DNA of 64,000 nucleotides from Locusta migratoria. Lineage: Eukaryota > Arthropoda > Insecta > Orthoptera > Acrididae. Below, in pieces: positions 24,560-36,170 of this stretch. The stretch covers positions 980,895,721-980,959,720 of the forward strand of contig CM048744.1 of NCBI GenBank assembly GCA_026315105.1, written 5' to 3'. Every line of letters starts with the position of its first letter. The first letter of the stretch is position 1. The position numbers and the translations under genes were made by a program. The notes under the pieces were generated by a model. It made no database searches, was not told the DNA's origin, and was given only the letters and a program-made list of their open reading frames with translations.

Positions 24560-25020
24560 TCCTATCTAGTGCTTATGACACGAATGTCATCCAGGTAATT
24601 CACACAACAGTGTGTCCTGAATCAACTGTTCCAATTATTGTTGATAAATCTCCGGCACGGGTGCAATTCAAAAGGCAAATGATTAAATTGGTAAAACCTA
24701 AATTGGAGGTTGAGTGCCAATAAAGTAATTGAAGTGACATCTGTTGGCAGCTGCAGGTATGAATTGCACTGATCAATACATGAAAAGTACTAGCCCCATG
24801 ATAACTTTGCCAGTAACTCATTGAGTTGCTTAATGAGACACGAATTGGCTACAAATTGGGCATTAACATCTGTTAATGCAATGTTCCTGTAAATCCTCCA
24901 GCTCTGTCTGGACCTTGATGCTCATATAGAAGGAAATGGGGCAAGTGTGGCTGTCCCCCTCAAGGCAGCTTTTGACCTTAGCTTGCTGTTCTAACCACAC
25001 CAGCTTGTTAGTCTTCATTG
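24560..25020 (-). mobile_element. Gypsy-like LTR retrotransposon RT remnant
   Basis: On the minus strand, in more than one frame, a degraded RT appears. An FSCIDQCNSYLQLPTD-like motif A is followed by LNLQFRFYQFNHLPFE, matching the Gypsy/Ty3 pattern around the LPFG box. The YLDDI catalytic box is encoded at about 24570-24600. No LTRs, integrase or gag were recognised. Heavily mutated. Confidence 0.7.
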
Positions 25021-26188
25021 TGTTGTCCTCAGGCAGAGTTACCTAAATATTTTTCTTTCTTTACTGCCTTTTAAATGAGGGACACAGAATATAGCAGTAA
25101 TAGTCCTCTGTGTTTTTGTGTTAGCATCTGATGTACTGAACTCGGTCTCAACAGATAGTGTAATTCTATAGGTGTAAAATAACTTGGGCTTCAACTTTTT
25201 AAATATCTCATAGTTATTACTGTAAAAAATTACATAAAATATAAGTTTTCCTAAACGTTGTAATAAACAAATATTTATTAAAAATGCTTAATAAGATGCA
25301 GAAATTTACTTTGATTGTGATATCTGGTTGATAAAAATGTCAATTGAATTTTTGCTGCTGTAATCAAACAATGAGGCAGAAGCTTAAATTTAGGAATTTG
25401 CTATTTGAAATCACACCTTGTAATCAGATTGATGAGAAGCCTTGTATTTTTCATACTTAACCATATTAGGAAACGTCTTCTTGTGAATCATCTGAGAGTT
25501 AGTCAACCATGATTACTTTGGTGTATTGTTCTGTGGTTTTGTATCAAGTCTATTAAATGCCCCCAAAGAAAATAGTAGTAAAAAGTCCAAAAGGGGCGGC
25601 ATGCCATTGTCTCCTGGCTACATTTTGAGGTTCTCCAACATTCTTTTTCTACACATTTCATTTTGGTATTGGAGATCATTGAATGTTTTCTCATGATTTA
25701 AATTGTAGTTGGTCAATACTATTAAAATATCAAACACAAATACATTATCATTGGGCGTTATATAAATGACATCTAAAATTCTTGAAGAGGAAACTTCCCC
25801 TCGAACCCTGTTTTTTGGTTGGGCTAATATTTTGTCTTCTTTTTGGGTCTAAGAAAGTCACTTGCTTAACTACTTATAAGAATTGAAATGATTCAAACAT
25901 GATAGCATTGAAATAATCAACCTGACATTTTCTTTGACTACTACAGGAACACTCCAAAATCTTTTGACTAGTTTCTGTGAAAAGGGGTTTATTGTGACTG
26001 TTCTTCCAGTGTGCCACGTTTGTCATGTCAGCCCAACCATTTGGTTTCTGTGTCATTAGTGGGCTTGTATTTATACAATTTGAGAAACTGCTGAGACTAT
26101 ATTGGGGGTGCTCCTGTCACTTTATTTTAGACTTGCCTTAATAAGTTACAATCATCTTCATGGTGACTTGCAGCGTGCCTGCATTATA
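25021..26188. other. Intron segment, no gene
   Basis: AT-rich; short frames at 25503-25694 and 25874-26056 carry no recognisable domain. Confidence 0.45.
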
Positions 26189-27236
26189 GGATGAGTGGAA
26201 CTTAAATAGTGGCAACTACTAATTCACAACCGATACAAAAGTTTCACGTGTTTGCACCTGTCACTGTCCTTTAGAGTAGTTACCAGCGCTGTGTAGAACC
26301 TTTTGCCAATGATGTGAAAGGTGTAGTATACCCTTAGCAGAACCTGTTCTGTTGATGGTGCGAATGGAGTGGTCTACTGCTTGCCGAGTCTGTGGAGCAG
26401 CTCTAAAGCGAATGCCTTAAATTGGGTCCTTCATCTTTAGAATCAAATCAATTCACAAGGACTTAAATCCAGAGAGTATGGTGAATGGTACAGCACTTCC
26501 CAGTCCCAACACCACCTAGAGAGAAGGCTGAGGTGTTCTCGTGTGACGTCAGGCAGAGTAGGTTGTGCGCACATAGCTGACTGGGTAGCCACCGGGGCAC
26601 AGCCCACTATGCCGAAGCAGCGAGGCAGTCAGCTGTGCGCGCGCAACCTACCTTGCCTGACATCACACAAGATCACCTCAGCCTTCTCTCTAGGTGGTGG
26701 TGGTGGTGGTGGTGGTGGTGGTCCCATCGACCAAACAGAACAGCCACAGCTTGCACTGTATGCGTTAATCTGGTATCGTGGGTGAGCTCACAAATCATCT
26801 GGTGTTGATCACTGTCCACTAATGTACCAACAGTATGCATTTCTTCTTCTGAGACACTAGGAAGACCTGCTTGATGCATGTCTGCCACGGTTTGCTGACC
26901 TTCGTTGAAGGCTTTTACCCAACATGCCACTGTACAGCAATGCCAATTCCTTGTACACCTCTTGAAGACTTTAATGACACTATCATATTGTTCAACCTCT
27001 GGCAATCTTGATCCAACACCTGTTTTGGAAACATAGTGACACCATTAGTTAGACCGCTTGCTCACAAGTGACTGTATTTTCCTCAATTGTGTGCACGCCG
27101 ATGACATGGGACAGGAAAGTCCATTTGGTCGGAGGTAAGGTAGGTATGTCAACAACCTGTGCTATCAGTGACAATATCAGATTCCATTGCATAGTGTCTC
27201 CACAGCAGTTTGCCACTATTTATGTGCCAACCCTCG
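26189..27236 (-). mobile_element. mariner-like element, inactive, carrying a foldback insertion
   Basis: Terminal inverted repeats: left GGATGAGTGGAACTTAAATA at 26189-26208; right, read inversely, CGAGGGTTGGCACATAAATA from 27236. Both are followed by GTGGCAA and flanked by TA. The minus strand encodes an N-terminal transposase fragment at 26673-27005 (CWVKAFNEGQQTVADMHQAG, then LVDSDQHQMICELTHDTRLT). The rest (26220-26500) is decayed. It is interrupted by the foldback element at 26509-26721. Confidence 0.88.
26509..26721. mobile_element. Foldback/MITE-like element nested in mariner
   Basis: About 213 bp. Two long inverted arms begin ACCACCTAGAGAGAAGGCTG on the left and, read inversely, on the right (to about 26698), with a short GC-rich centre. 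The right end has expanded to a (GGT)n tract (about 26695-26721). A 5-bp target duplication TCCCA flanks it (26504-26508 and 26722-26726), and removing it restores the mariner sequence. It has no coding capacity. Confidence 0.9.
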
Positions 27237-28708
27237 TATTTTTAACTATGTAAATTGCTGCAGTCATTGGTTAAAACTCCATAAGTTCTCATACTATATT
27301 ATCTTCAACTTTCAAACCTAAGCTTTTGAAACCATATCGCTCATCTCTTCCTTAAGTATTCCTGTGACTCAAGTTATCTGAACACTCTCGGAAATGACGG
27401 GGAGTCTGTTCCACATCTTCATCATATTCTGATACACCATGATTGTGACCACTGCTGTTACTTATGTAGCCACCTGTTTTTAAATTATCCTGTTTGTTTC
27501 TTTTCTTACTATTGAAGGAACTAAGTAGCTGTTGCTAATATGAACATAGGTGTATTTCCAAAGAATATCTTGCACCTTGGCAGAAAAACTGTGTAAATTT
27601 CCAACATCATTACTTGGGCAGTAGCAGAGGAAATTGTTTTGAACACCATAATATGTTCCCCATCAGTTGTCATTAATCCAATCACTCCTTCAGTTAAAAT
27701 CGAGAGAAAAAGAAAAAAGAAAACACTGGATAAAATGAGGCAAATTTATTACTAAACTGATAACGGTTGACACAGGAGGTAAGAAGTAAGAAATTTTATT
27801 GTACAAGCACATGATGCAGATTCGTTTATTTTCAGATGTTAAGTGATATGGTATGAGCATTTTCTCTAGGAAAAATGCTCTTGCAGTGATGTTAAAATGT
27901 AATTGTTGAATGGTGGTAGATGACTTGCATGGAATGCCTTGCCTACTCTTGTTATTGTAAGGGGGTGGTAGATAATCAGAATCCACAAATAGAGATGTAT
28001 TATGTTGTTTTTGGACTATGAATGTTAGGCAATTGTATCATGGAATTAGCTCATTTCAGGGAAACAGCTAAAATGAATAGTGATGAGCCTGGCTATTTTC
28101 ACTGATATTGTGTTGTTAAAGTGGCCTTAGTGCTTTTTAAAGGACATTCATGTTAGTTGGATATTTTAGCAACTCTCCAAATACATTTTTCCCTCCCCCC
28201 TACTTTTCCCATAGTCTTATTAGATCCTTTCTTTTCTCAGTACTTTCTTAGCTCTTCCTTTTCTCCAATTTACCCTTTATTTCACATGCTTCATTACAGT
28301 TTGGTTTTCTGTCACCTCTGAGGTGTCAGCTTAATATATGTCCTGTGTACTGTAATGGTCCTCATACAAAAGCTAAATCTCACCTCCAATCAGTGATAGG
28401 ATGTATAGTATAGTTTACCTAAGTTTCTGTCTTTCATCTGCGTGGTTCCACAGTATAGTTCTTTCAGCAAAGAATTTTTGAAAATTTTTGTAAATTCACT
28501 GAATTCCTTTTTATAAAAGACAAAATTTGTTATTGTAAATACCATTACTAGCATCATATATTACATTTACAAGTAGCCTCTACAATAATTCTCTATTCCT
28601 ATGTAATTTGTGCATTTCATGTTGACTTCTCTGGAGCTCTGTACAAATTTTGTAAAAGTAGAGTAGCATATTGCTTGGTCTGTGCTTAATCAATTCTCAA
28701 GAAGTTTA

Positions 28709-28751
<43 letters not shown>

Positions 28752-30735
28752 GATAAATTTCCTCACTTTATTAATTAAAATTAAGTTTATTAATATATTC
28801 TTAGATAGTTATGTATTTACTGTATACATGTAGCACCATGAAAATTTATCTGAAAGAAGATAATTGAAAATGCATTATACTCTTACTGCTATTAACACAA
28901 AGAAATCGACGTACACATGGTACTAATTTTACTACTTGTGTTTTCAGTGTTTTATGTAATAAAGCCTACTTTGGCAGTTTTTATAGCCAAGTATAGATAC
29001 ACTACGAGGTTGCTTTTCTATAATGTGCTTACAGATACTGGAGTTGCTCATTGTTTTCTTTTAGTAATAAAATAAATTTAATTTGTTCATATTATAGAAA
29101 AGTTTGTTTTACTGTTAGTTTCTATTGGCCATTTTTGATTTTGTTATAGGCACTAAATGGCACATTTTAGTAAAATGCAATAAAATTGAATATTTAACGT
29201 ACCTTAAAGTATTAGAAGCAATGTTTGTGGTTTCCCAAAATAATGAAGGTATTTAACCATCATAAAAATCTACACATGCATCTGTGGACTATTCAATAGG
29301 TTATTACCTTTACATTTACATTAGACAAGGAATTTCCATTACCATATTAAAATCCTGTTATCATTTTCAATAACTAACACCTAATTTTTTTATGCAAAGT
29401 CTTGAAATTAGAAAGGAAAGACTGCATTTCCTTTCAGAAGAAATAGTTAATTTTTAACATGTCATGGAACAACATGTACAGTACATGTACAGTATTTTGA
29501 ATGTGCCAGTTTTTTTCCTGTATTAAGATGCGTCACAACTATGTAACTCCTTGACATTCGTGAGTCTTTCTTTTGTCTTCGCTGTATTCCCAAAGTTAAA
29601 TTTAAACTGCTCATACAGCTTAGCAGCTGTATTACACAACCTCTGAGGTTATTTTCTCTAGTTTTATTTCTGTTGTTTTCAGGTTAGAAATGGGATTTTC
29701 AAAGCAAAACTTCAGTAACACTATTTTTCATATTACTCTTGCAAGCAAATGCTACAACCTCAAAAAATGTGATGCATTGTTCTCCATGTATAAACTGGTT
29801 CTGTAAGGCAATATGTATTGTATAAATAATAGTTAAAGCCTTTTCTGTATGGTTTTTTAATTGACTTAACTTTCATCTCTGATATATTTTCATCACATTT
29901 GAATCGGTCATCTGGGTATAATAACTTTCTTTTGTATTTTTGGTTCTAATATACCCCTGTAATTCAATTTATGGCGGAAAAATATTGGCTGATGCTAGCT
30001 TTAGTAATATTATCATCTTGCTTTAACCCATCCTTCTAACAGTTGTGTATTTATTATCAACCTTTGTGCTTCAGAAAAATAGTGAGTGAAAATTAAATAA
30101 AGACAAAAAACGTTTCCTTCTGCTTAGTGAGCATTTTTCATTTCTTTTCTGATATGGTTTTACTTTGCAATGATTGATAACTTTTACCAACATAATATGG
30201 CTAATCTCTTTTCTTCAAACAGGCATTACTATATAGAAGGCACATGCTTCAGCAGTTCATTCTGTGTGTCCTTTCTCCTTGGCATAAAAGTTTTATGAAT
30301 AATGGAACATTCAATCCATGATAATCTGATGATACCCTACAAAAACGAAATGTAATTACAATCAGTTTAAATGCAACCAGAGCTGTTTTTATTTAAAAAA
30401 ATTATAAATAAATAACAAAATATTTGTCAATGAACTAAAAGTAAGATAAATACTTGAAACAGACGAGAATGAATTAAATAAAGGGTAGAACCTGCATAGG
30501 TCACATAGAATGACATGCTAAACACTTAACAGTAATTATTGCATCATCACTGTGTGTAAATCAATCATGTTAAATAATTAGACTCTTTTCCCAATTAACT
30601 ATAGGAAAATTCTTTACCAGTTGTGTACCTTAAGAACATGCTGGTTGCAACAAGTAAATACTTGCTACATTAAAATGTAAATGTAGACATATTGTGAGGG
30701 ATAGTTTTCTGTGTTGAGTGTGTCGAGTGTTGCAG
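27237..30735. other. Intron 3' part upstream of the second C1B exon
   Basis: AT-rich and, by eye, free of transposon coding motifs. A T40 run lies at 28711-28750. The acceptor GTGTTGCAG ends at 30735. Confidence 0.5.
28711..28750. repeat. Poly(T) run (T40)
   Basis: Forty T in a row with no attached element recognised; possibly the tail of a degraded minus-strand retrocopy. Confidence 0.92.
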
Positions 30736-30864
30736 CTTGTGACATGAACGTGCACAAACGCTGTGTGGAGACGGTTCCTAATCTATGTGGCTGTGATCAC
30801 ACTGAAAGAAGAGGCCGAATTGAACTGAAGATCATTTGTGCAGGCAACAAATTGACTATTGAAA
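30736..30864 (+). CDS. Pkc53E: PKC C1B second half and start of C2
   Basis: Exon of 129 nt after acceptor GTGTTGCAG and before donor GTGAGT. The first two bases complete an Ala codon with either upstream C1B exon. It supplies the remaining C1B zinc ligands in CDMNVHKRC and NLC (Cys34, His39, Cys42, Cys50), then the linker GCDHTE and the first C2 strand RRGRIELK. It ends in ATT GAA A (phase 1). It is constitutive for both C1B versions. If neither C1B exon were spliced in, this exon would be read CTT GTG ACA TGA and stop at once (TGA at 30745-30747). Confidence 0.95.
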
Positions 30865-31017
30865 GTGAGTAAATAAATGGAATCCTTCAACTTTTGTACT
30901 TTTATTAATGAAAGTATGTTCATTATGTTTTTTCAATCTTGTCTCACTTTGTTCTTTGGAAAATATTATTTTTTAAGTTGAATTTCAGTTGACAGATTTT
31001 AACTTGTGAATTTTCAG

Positions 31018-31171
31018 TTCGCCAAGGCCGAAACCTAATTCCAATGGATCCAAATGGTTCATCTGATCCATATGTAAAACTAAAGCTCATACCTGATACA
31101 GACAGTGTAAAGAAGAAAACAAAGACAATCCGTTCCTCCCTTAACCCTGTTTGGAATGAAACGATAACATT
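31018..31171 (+). CDS. Pkc53E: PKC C2 domain, middle exon (calcium-binding loop 1)
   Basis: Exon of 154 nt, phase 1 in and phase 2 out, between acceptor TTTTCAG and donor GTGAGT. It encodes the C2 segment with MDPNGSSDPYVKLKLIP, carrying the two calcium-binding Asp residues of loop 1 (equivalent to PKC-alpha D187 and D193). The basic strand KKKTKTIR follows, which in conventional PKCs contacts PIP2, and then SLNPVWNETIT. The keeping of these acidic residues argues for a Ca2+-dependent (conventional) PKC and against a novel-type one. The intron before it is only 153 bp, the shortest seen in the gene. Confidence 0.96.
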
Positions 31172-31420
31172 GTGAGTATTCATTGATTTTATTTCATGTG
31201 CTTCTTGTTGCCTTTCTGAAGCAATTTGTCAGTTTCTTTCTTTCTTTCTTTGTCTTTCTCCATCAAAGAATAATACACTCTGGTTAGTTAGTGGTAGATG
31301 AGAGGAAATTAATGGGAAAGATTAATACTTCTTGTTCAAACTAGGTGACTAGTCCTTTTAAGAAGTAGTCTCTTCTTCCTGCCTTTCATTTCTACAACTT
31401 TCTTCAATCACATAGTGAAA

Positions 31421-32630
31421 GAGGTTGGAATCCAAAATTTTTGGGACTGGTGCTGCCATCTGGAAAGATCTTTGCACCAGAAGGTGGTCTCAGCTGCATA
31501 TCTGATGAGTCGGTGTGCAGAGTGGCATTCAGCTGGGACGACATGTTACATGTCGACAGTGATTTCTGTAATACTCTGTGTTTGGTGTATGGTGATTTTA
31601 CAATGGATCTGTGAACAGAACAGTGTATGTGTATCAAATTCTGTGTGACTCTCAGGAAAAATGCTATGGAGACGTTTGCAATGATTCAAGAAGTGTCTGG
31701 GCAACAGGGCCAGTTGTACATATGTCAAAAATGATACTCGCACAGGAAGGCCTGTTAGCCGCACAACACCAGACATTTTTGCCAAACTTCAAAAATTGTT
31801 TTGTGAGGATCGACATCTAACCATTCAAGACCTTGCATATGAAGTGGGTAGTGGTTACGGGACATGGCAATGAATGTTGACTGATGAATTGAGAATGCCT
31901 CGTGTCACCGTGAAATTTGTGTGAAGGATTTTGACTGCCGATCAGAAGACACAGTGTGTTGAAGTGTACACAGACCTTTGTCAGACTGCATCTGATGACC
32001 TACCTTCTTGTGATGGGTTATCACTGGGGACAAGAGCTGGATTTACAATTATGACCTATATTCAAAACAACAACTGTCTCAGTGGAAACGCCCAGGCTCT
32101 CCAAGACCTAAAAAAGACAGGTGAAGAGCAAAGTGAAGAGCATGATCATTGATTTCTTTGATACCGAGGGAATTGTACCCAAAGAATTCATTACACTCAA
32201 CCAAACAGTGTATTCTGCATACTACCGTGATGTTTTGCAATGGCTCCATGAAAGCGTGCGGCGACAACAGCCTGAATGACAATGTGCCCTGTCACATGTC
32301 CTTGCTCACCAGGACCTATTTGGCAAAAAACAACATGGTGGTTGTACCTCACCCACCATACTCACCAAACCTTGGCACCTTGCGACTTCGCATTATTCCC
32401 AAAACGGAAACTCAAGTTGAAAGGTCGTCGGTTCGCCACTCTAGATAGGATTCGAGAAGCTTCTCTGGCAGTGCTAAACAATCTCAATGAACAGGATATC
32501 CAGAAAACATTTGACCAGTTGTAGAAGTGCTGGGACCGGTGTGTACATGCAGATGGACTTCCCCCATTAGGCCAAAGGTAAGGTTTTCACAGATGGCAGC
32601 ACCAGCCCCAAAATTTTTGGATAACACCTC
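31421..32630 (+). mobile_element. mariner-like transposon, inactive, in the C2 intron
   Basis: Inverted repeats at 31421 onward (GAGGTTGGAATCCAAAATTT, followed by TTGGGACTGGTGCTGCCATC) and, read inversely from 32630, GAGGTGTTATCCAAAAATTT with the same GGCTGGTGCTGCCATCTG continuation. The element is about 1.2 kb. The + strand holds a frameshifted transposase, including SLLTRTYLAKNNMVVVPHPP and CDFALFPKRKLKLKGRRFAT, the C-terminal catalytic part of the D,D34D family. It differs in termini from the mariner at 26189. It sits between the two C2 exons and does not disturb splice sites. Confidence 0.92.
31931..32524 (+). pseudogene. mariner transposase pseudogene
   Basis: Three frames are needed to follow the transposase: 31931-32152, then 32149-32448 (LLTRTYLAKNNMVVVPHPPY), then 32276-32524 (CDFALFPKRKLKLKGRRFAT, LDRIREASLAVLNNLNEQDI). 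The catalytic signature near YSPNLG, expected to be SPDLAP, has lost its Asp in one frame. It is non-functional. Confidence 0.88.
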
Positions 32631-34019
32631 ATAAGGATAACCTGTTCAGTATATGTCTCTGAGCTCTGCTGTCAGATCACATTTTATAAATTCCACAATA
32701 CTTCTTGAAGGCAATTGCTTGATATTTTAGATAGCAGCTCTTGGACATTGCTGACAGGCATCTACCACTTGACTATATCAAGCAGTTGCATGAAATAAAT
32801 ATTTTGAGATTTAATAAATGTGATTTGGTGGTAGACCCAGTATTATCATCTCATTTTGTTATTACCTTTTCATTCTTCTTTGCCAAGGAATTTCATTCCA
32901 TTTCATCTTTTGTTGGAACTCATTATCACTTCATTGTCATACCATTAGATAAACTACAAATTGCACTTTATTTAAAAGCAAATATTTAGTGCTTCCATTT
33001 GAACATTTTATTTTTTCCTCACCTCTCCACAATCTGAGTTGACCCATCCACCAATGCTATGGTAAGACATAAAAAAAAGTGCTAAAACACCAGAGGCTAG
33101 CTTTCAAATGTGAATATGTGGTTATGGCTTGTGTGTACAGAATGCATTTATTTTGCCTACAGAAGATAATATGTGTAGGCAAAAATGTATGCATTCTGTA
33201 CACACAGTGTTTGTGGATGAGTCAACTCATATTGTGGCAAAGAGATGAGAAAAAAATAAAATTTTCAATTGGAAACTCTAGCAACTGGCATGACTAAATA
33301 TGTGCATTTAAATACAGTACTATTTTCATTTAACCATCCTCTATAAATCCTTCTGATCTCTCTCCTTTCCATTCTGTCGCCCAATCACTTCATGTCCCAA
33401 TGTCTTAGAGTTCTCCTAAAATGTCCCCTTTTTCCCATCACCCATGACTACATCTAACACTGGTACTCCACCAGAAATATTAAAAATTATTAATTGCATG
33501 AAACTTATTTATCTGGCAAATATAATGCTGGAAAAAATGCTCTTGATATAATTGGCACAGAATGAATGGTGAGGCCCTGAAATCTAAGACTTCAGAAAAT
33601 AGTCCATTTTGTAATGGATGTGTTAAAATAATACAGTAAGGAGATATAAATGTATCTTGGGTTCATCCTACACAGATGTGATAATACTTGGACGAAGTAG
33701 AATGGAATAGAAAACTATACCAAATCATTATTGGACCTCGAAACCACAACAAAAACAAAATTTTGTCAGTAAAATACCCCCTACTGCCTGTGTAGCAAGG
33801 GACTGAATGAATCATTAACCATAATGTCCATATCTGTGTGCCTCTCATGTGACTGTCACAAATTGTTCAAAGTATTAAGTATATTTTAGGGATACAACAA
33901 ATTATCTGCAGTTTCACTGTTAATACTTAATTTCTATTTTGAAGGAGGATTTATATATATGTTAAAATGGTGGCTTTAATAAGAAGCTTAATTTATTTAT
34001 AAATACGTTTCTTTATTAG
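32631..34019. other. Rest of the C2 intron
   Basis: AT-rich. A short inverted repeat (TGTGTACAGAATGCATTTAT at 33132-33151 and its imperfect complement near 33187-33207) can form a hairpin of about 20 bp. No gene. Confidence 0.5.
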
Positions 34020-34248
34020 TGAACTGAAGGCAGAAGACAAGGATAGGCGGCTTCTGATAGAAGTATGGGACTGGGATCGAACTTCAAGGAATGATTTTAT
34101 GGGTTCACTTTCATTTGGCATCTCAGAGCTCATTAAAGCACCAGTTGAAGGGTGGTACAAACTTCTGACACAAGAAGAGGGAGAATTTTATAATGTCCCT
34201 GTACCTGAGGAGGGCGCAGATCTTGCTTCACTGAAAAATCAGATGAGA
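34020..34248 (+). CDS. Pkc53E: PKC C2 domain, last exon (calcium-binding loop 3)
   Basis: Exon of 229 nt starting with the last base of a Phe codon, after acceptor CTTTATTAG, ending in phase 0 before donor GTAAGT. It encodes DKDRRLLIEVWDWDRTSRND, with the three loop-3 calcium-binding Asp residues (equivalent to D246, D248 and D254 of PKC-alpha). It continues with FMGSLSFGISELIK, GWYKLLTQEEGEFYNVPVPE and the start of the V3 hinge (DLASLKNQMR). All five Ca2+ ligands of C2 are therefore present across this and the previous exon. A 16.6-kb intron follows. Confidence 0.96.
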
Positions 34249-34934
34249 GTAAGTATAATCATTTTAACAGAATACAAATGGTGGTATATTTAATTGTATG
34301 TGGAGTTATCACAGATATGTTACCTGCATGTGCAACAATACCATGGTTGTGCATGTTTTTACCTGGGAAGGTATGTGGGAAGATAGGGCATACTGTTTCA
34401 AAAGCAGTTGTGGTAAGGAGTGGTATTTGTTTTTGTTTTATATGGATGATGTTTTGAAATCTTTCAACATAAATGCATAACACAATTTTTATGGTTAAAT
34501 AAAGTGATTTAAAGTAATAAGTCAATTATTAAATCATATCTTGTGTTTTATAATACATGAATCATTAATATGGAATCATTGCTATTATTATGACACTAAA
34601 CAGAAACTAAAATATCCTTTCTTTTAATTTATGAGCTTTATAATGTATAACTTAAAGAAAATATTGACATTATGATTCATCAGTGTGATTTCTGAATTAA
34701 TACAAAATATTTCTTCTGTTCCCTCCATACAGGGAGCAACAATTCTTAGCAAAAGTCAACTCCGTCACACGGTGGGCAAAGGTTTTACATACTGTATTCT
34801 TAGGTTTATAGGTGGCTGCCATGCATGCACATGTAGAGGCAGTTAAGAAGCTATTAGTGCCATGGGAAATTAATGCAGTTATCTATTAAATTTTTTGCCT
34901 TTATTTTCCTCAGTTGGAGATCATTTATTAAACA
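34249..34934. other. Start of the 16.6-kb V3 intron
   Basis: No supported gene. A possible but weak 39-nt optional exon lies at 34733-34771 (see findings). Confidence 0.5.
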
Positions 34935-35435
34935 TTGCTGTTATAGCAATGGAGAGTCCAGATTGGAATGTCAGTAATATGTGCATAAATAGCAGCTCAC
35001 CCGAAAGACTATCTCTGAGCCTCGAACTGGTTCATAGAAAAGACAGTCATATTCATACAACTTAAATTTTGGCTAAAACCTTTATCAGATAGTTTGCCAG
35101 AGTGGCTGAAGATGGCAGTCAGGTGTTCTTCATGTCCAAGTGATTGTTCGAATATGTGTATTCTCCTTGTGATGATGTAGCTGAAAATTAATTTGTGTGA
35201 ATGTGATTTTTTTTTCTACGTAGCTGTCTGCAGCTAAATATTGTCTTTACAGTGAACTGCTACATATCCTCACATAATTCAAATAGCTGTTATACAATAT
35301 GAAGAGGATAGTTGCAACCCACTGTGATGTTACCTGGTGGGGGAAGAGAGGGAGAACAGGAAGGTTGCAAGGCAGTGATGGGGATTGGTAAAGCACTGCC
35401 TTATGGAGTATGTAATTTTTATATGGGTGGAAAGA

Positions 35436-35485
<50 letters not shown>

Positions 35486-36170
35486 GGGGGGGAGGGGGGG
35501 GGGGAAGGTTATCTTAAGTTAAGGAATGGATCACTTTGGAGTCAGTGAATGTACTGTAAAGATAACTGCCATCTCTGTAATTCAGAAAAGCTGGTGGTTG
35601 TGGGGAGGAAGGCTCTAGATGTTGTGATCCTAGGCCAACTGGATCCTTTCCCCCGCAGCCAGCTTTTTTGAATTACACAGATGATAGGTGTCCTTACGGT
35701 CATTCACTGACTCCAGAATGATCCATGCCTTAACCTGCGATAACCTCTTTTTCTCCCTACACTCATGTGCCTGCTCGTGCAAGCTGCATCTCTTCCCACC
35801 ATCTAGTAACCACATGCTTCCTGAGGCAGTGCTGTATCCGTCCCCACCTCCACCTCGCAGCCTTCATGTCCTAAACTCCCCTCCCCTCCAATCCCTCCCC
35901 CCCCCCCCCCCCCCCCACAAACCACAGAATCCATCTCAGAATGCAGCAGCTAAAAATGACTGTTATTTGTCTATGAAGTGTGCCTTTGTGTTTGTATAAA
36001 TGGTATCTTGTTTGGATGAAGGCTAATGGCCAAAAGCTGAAGTTGTGTGAGAGTCTACTGAGTCATCTTTATGTCCCTGTCACAGCTCAATGAATGTCTT
36101 TGTGGTGAGATGCAGTTATTCTCATTACATTGTTGAATTCCAACCTGGATTTCACATTGTTATAAACTCC
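34935..36170. mobile_element. PLE-derived composite with opposed termini
   Basis: The left end (GGAGAGTCCAGATTGGAATG near 34952) and the right end (GAATTCCAACCTGGATTTCA near 36129) are inverted versions of the PLE terminus seen at 14424. Inside are a second terminus-like block (35290-35400), a (GT)22 tract (35439-35482), G- and C-runs, and the hairpin region near 36018-36050. No RT or GIY-YIG coding survives. It is best read as one or more deletion derivatives joined head to head. Confidence 0.7.
35439..35482. repeat. (GT)22 microsatellite
   Basis: 44 bp of GT followed by G-runs; inside a PLE-derived segment. Confidence 0.95.
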
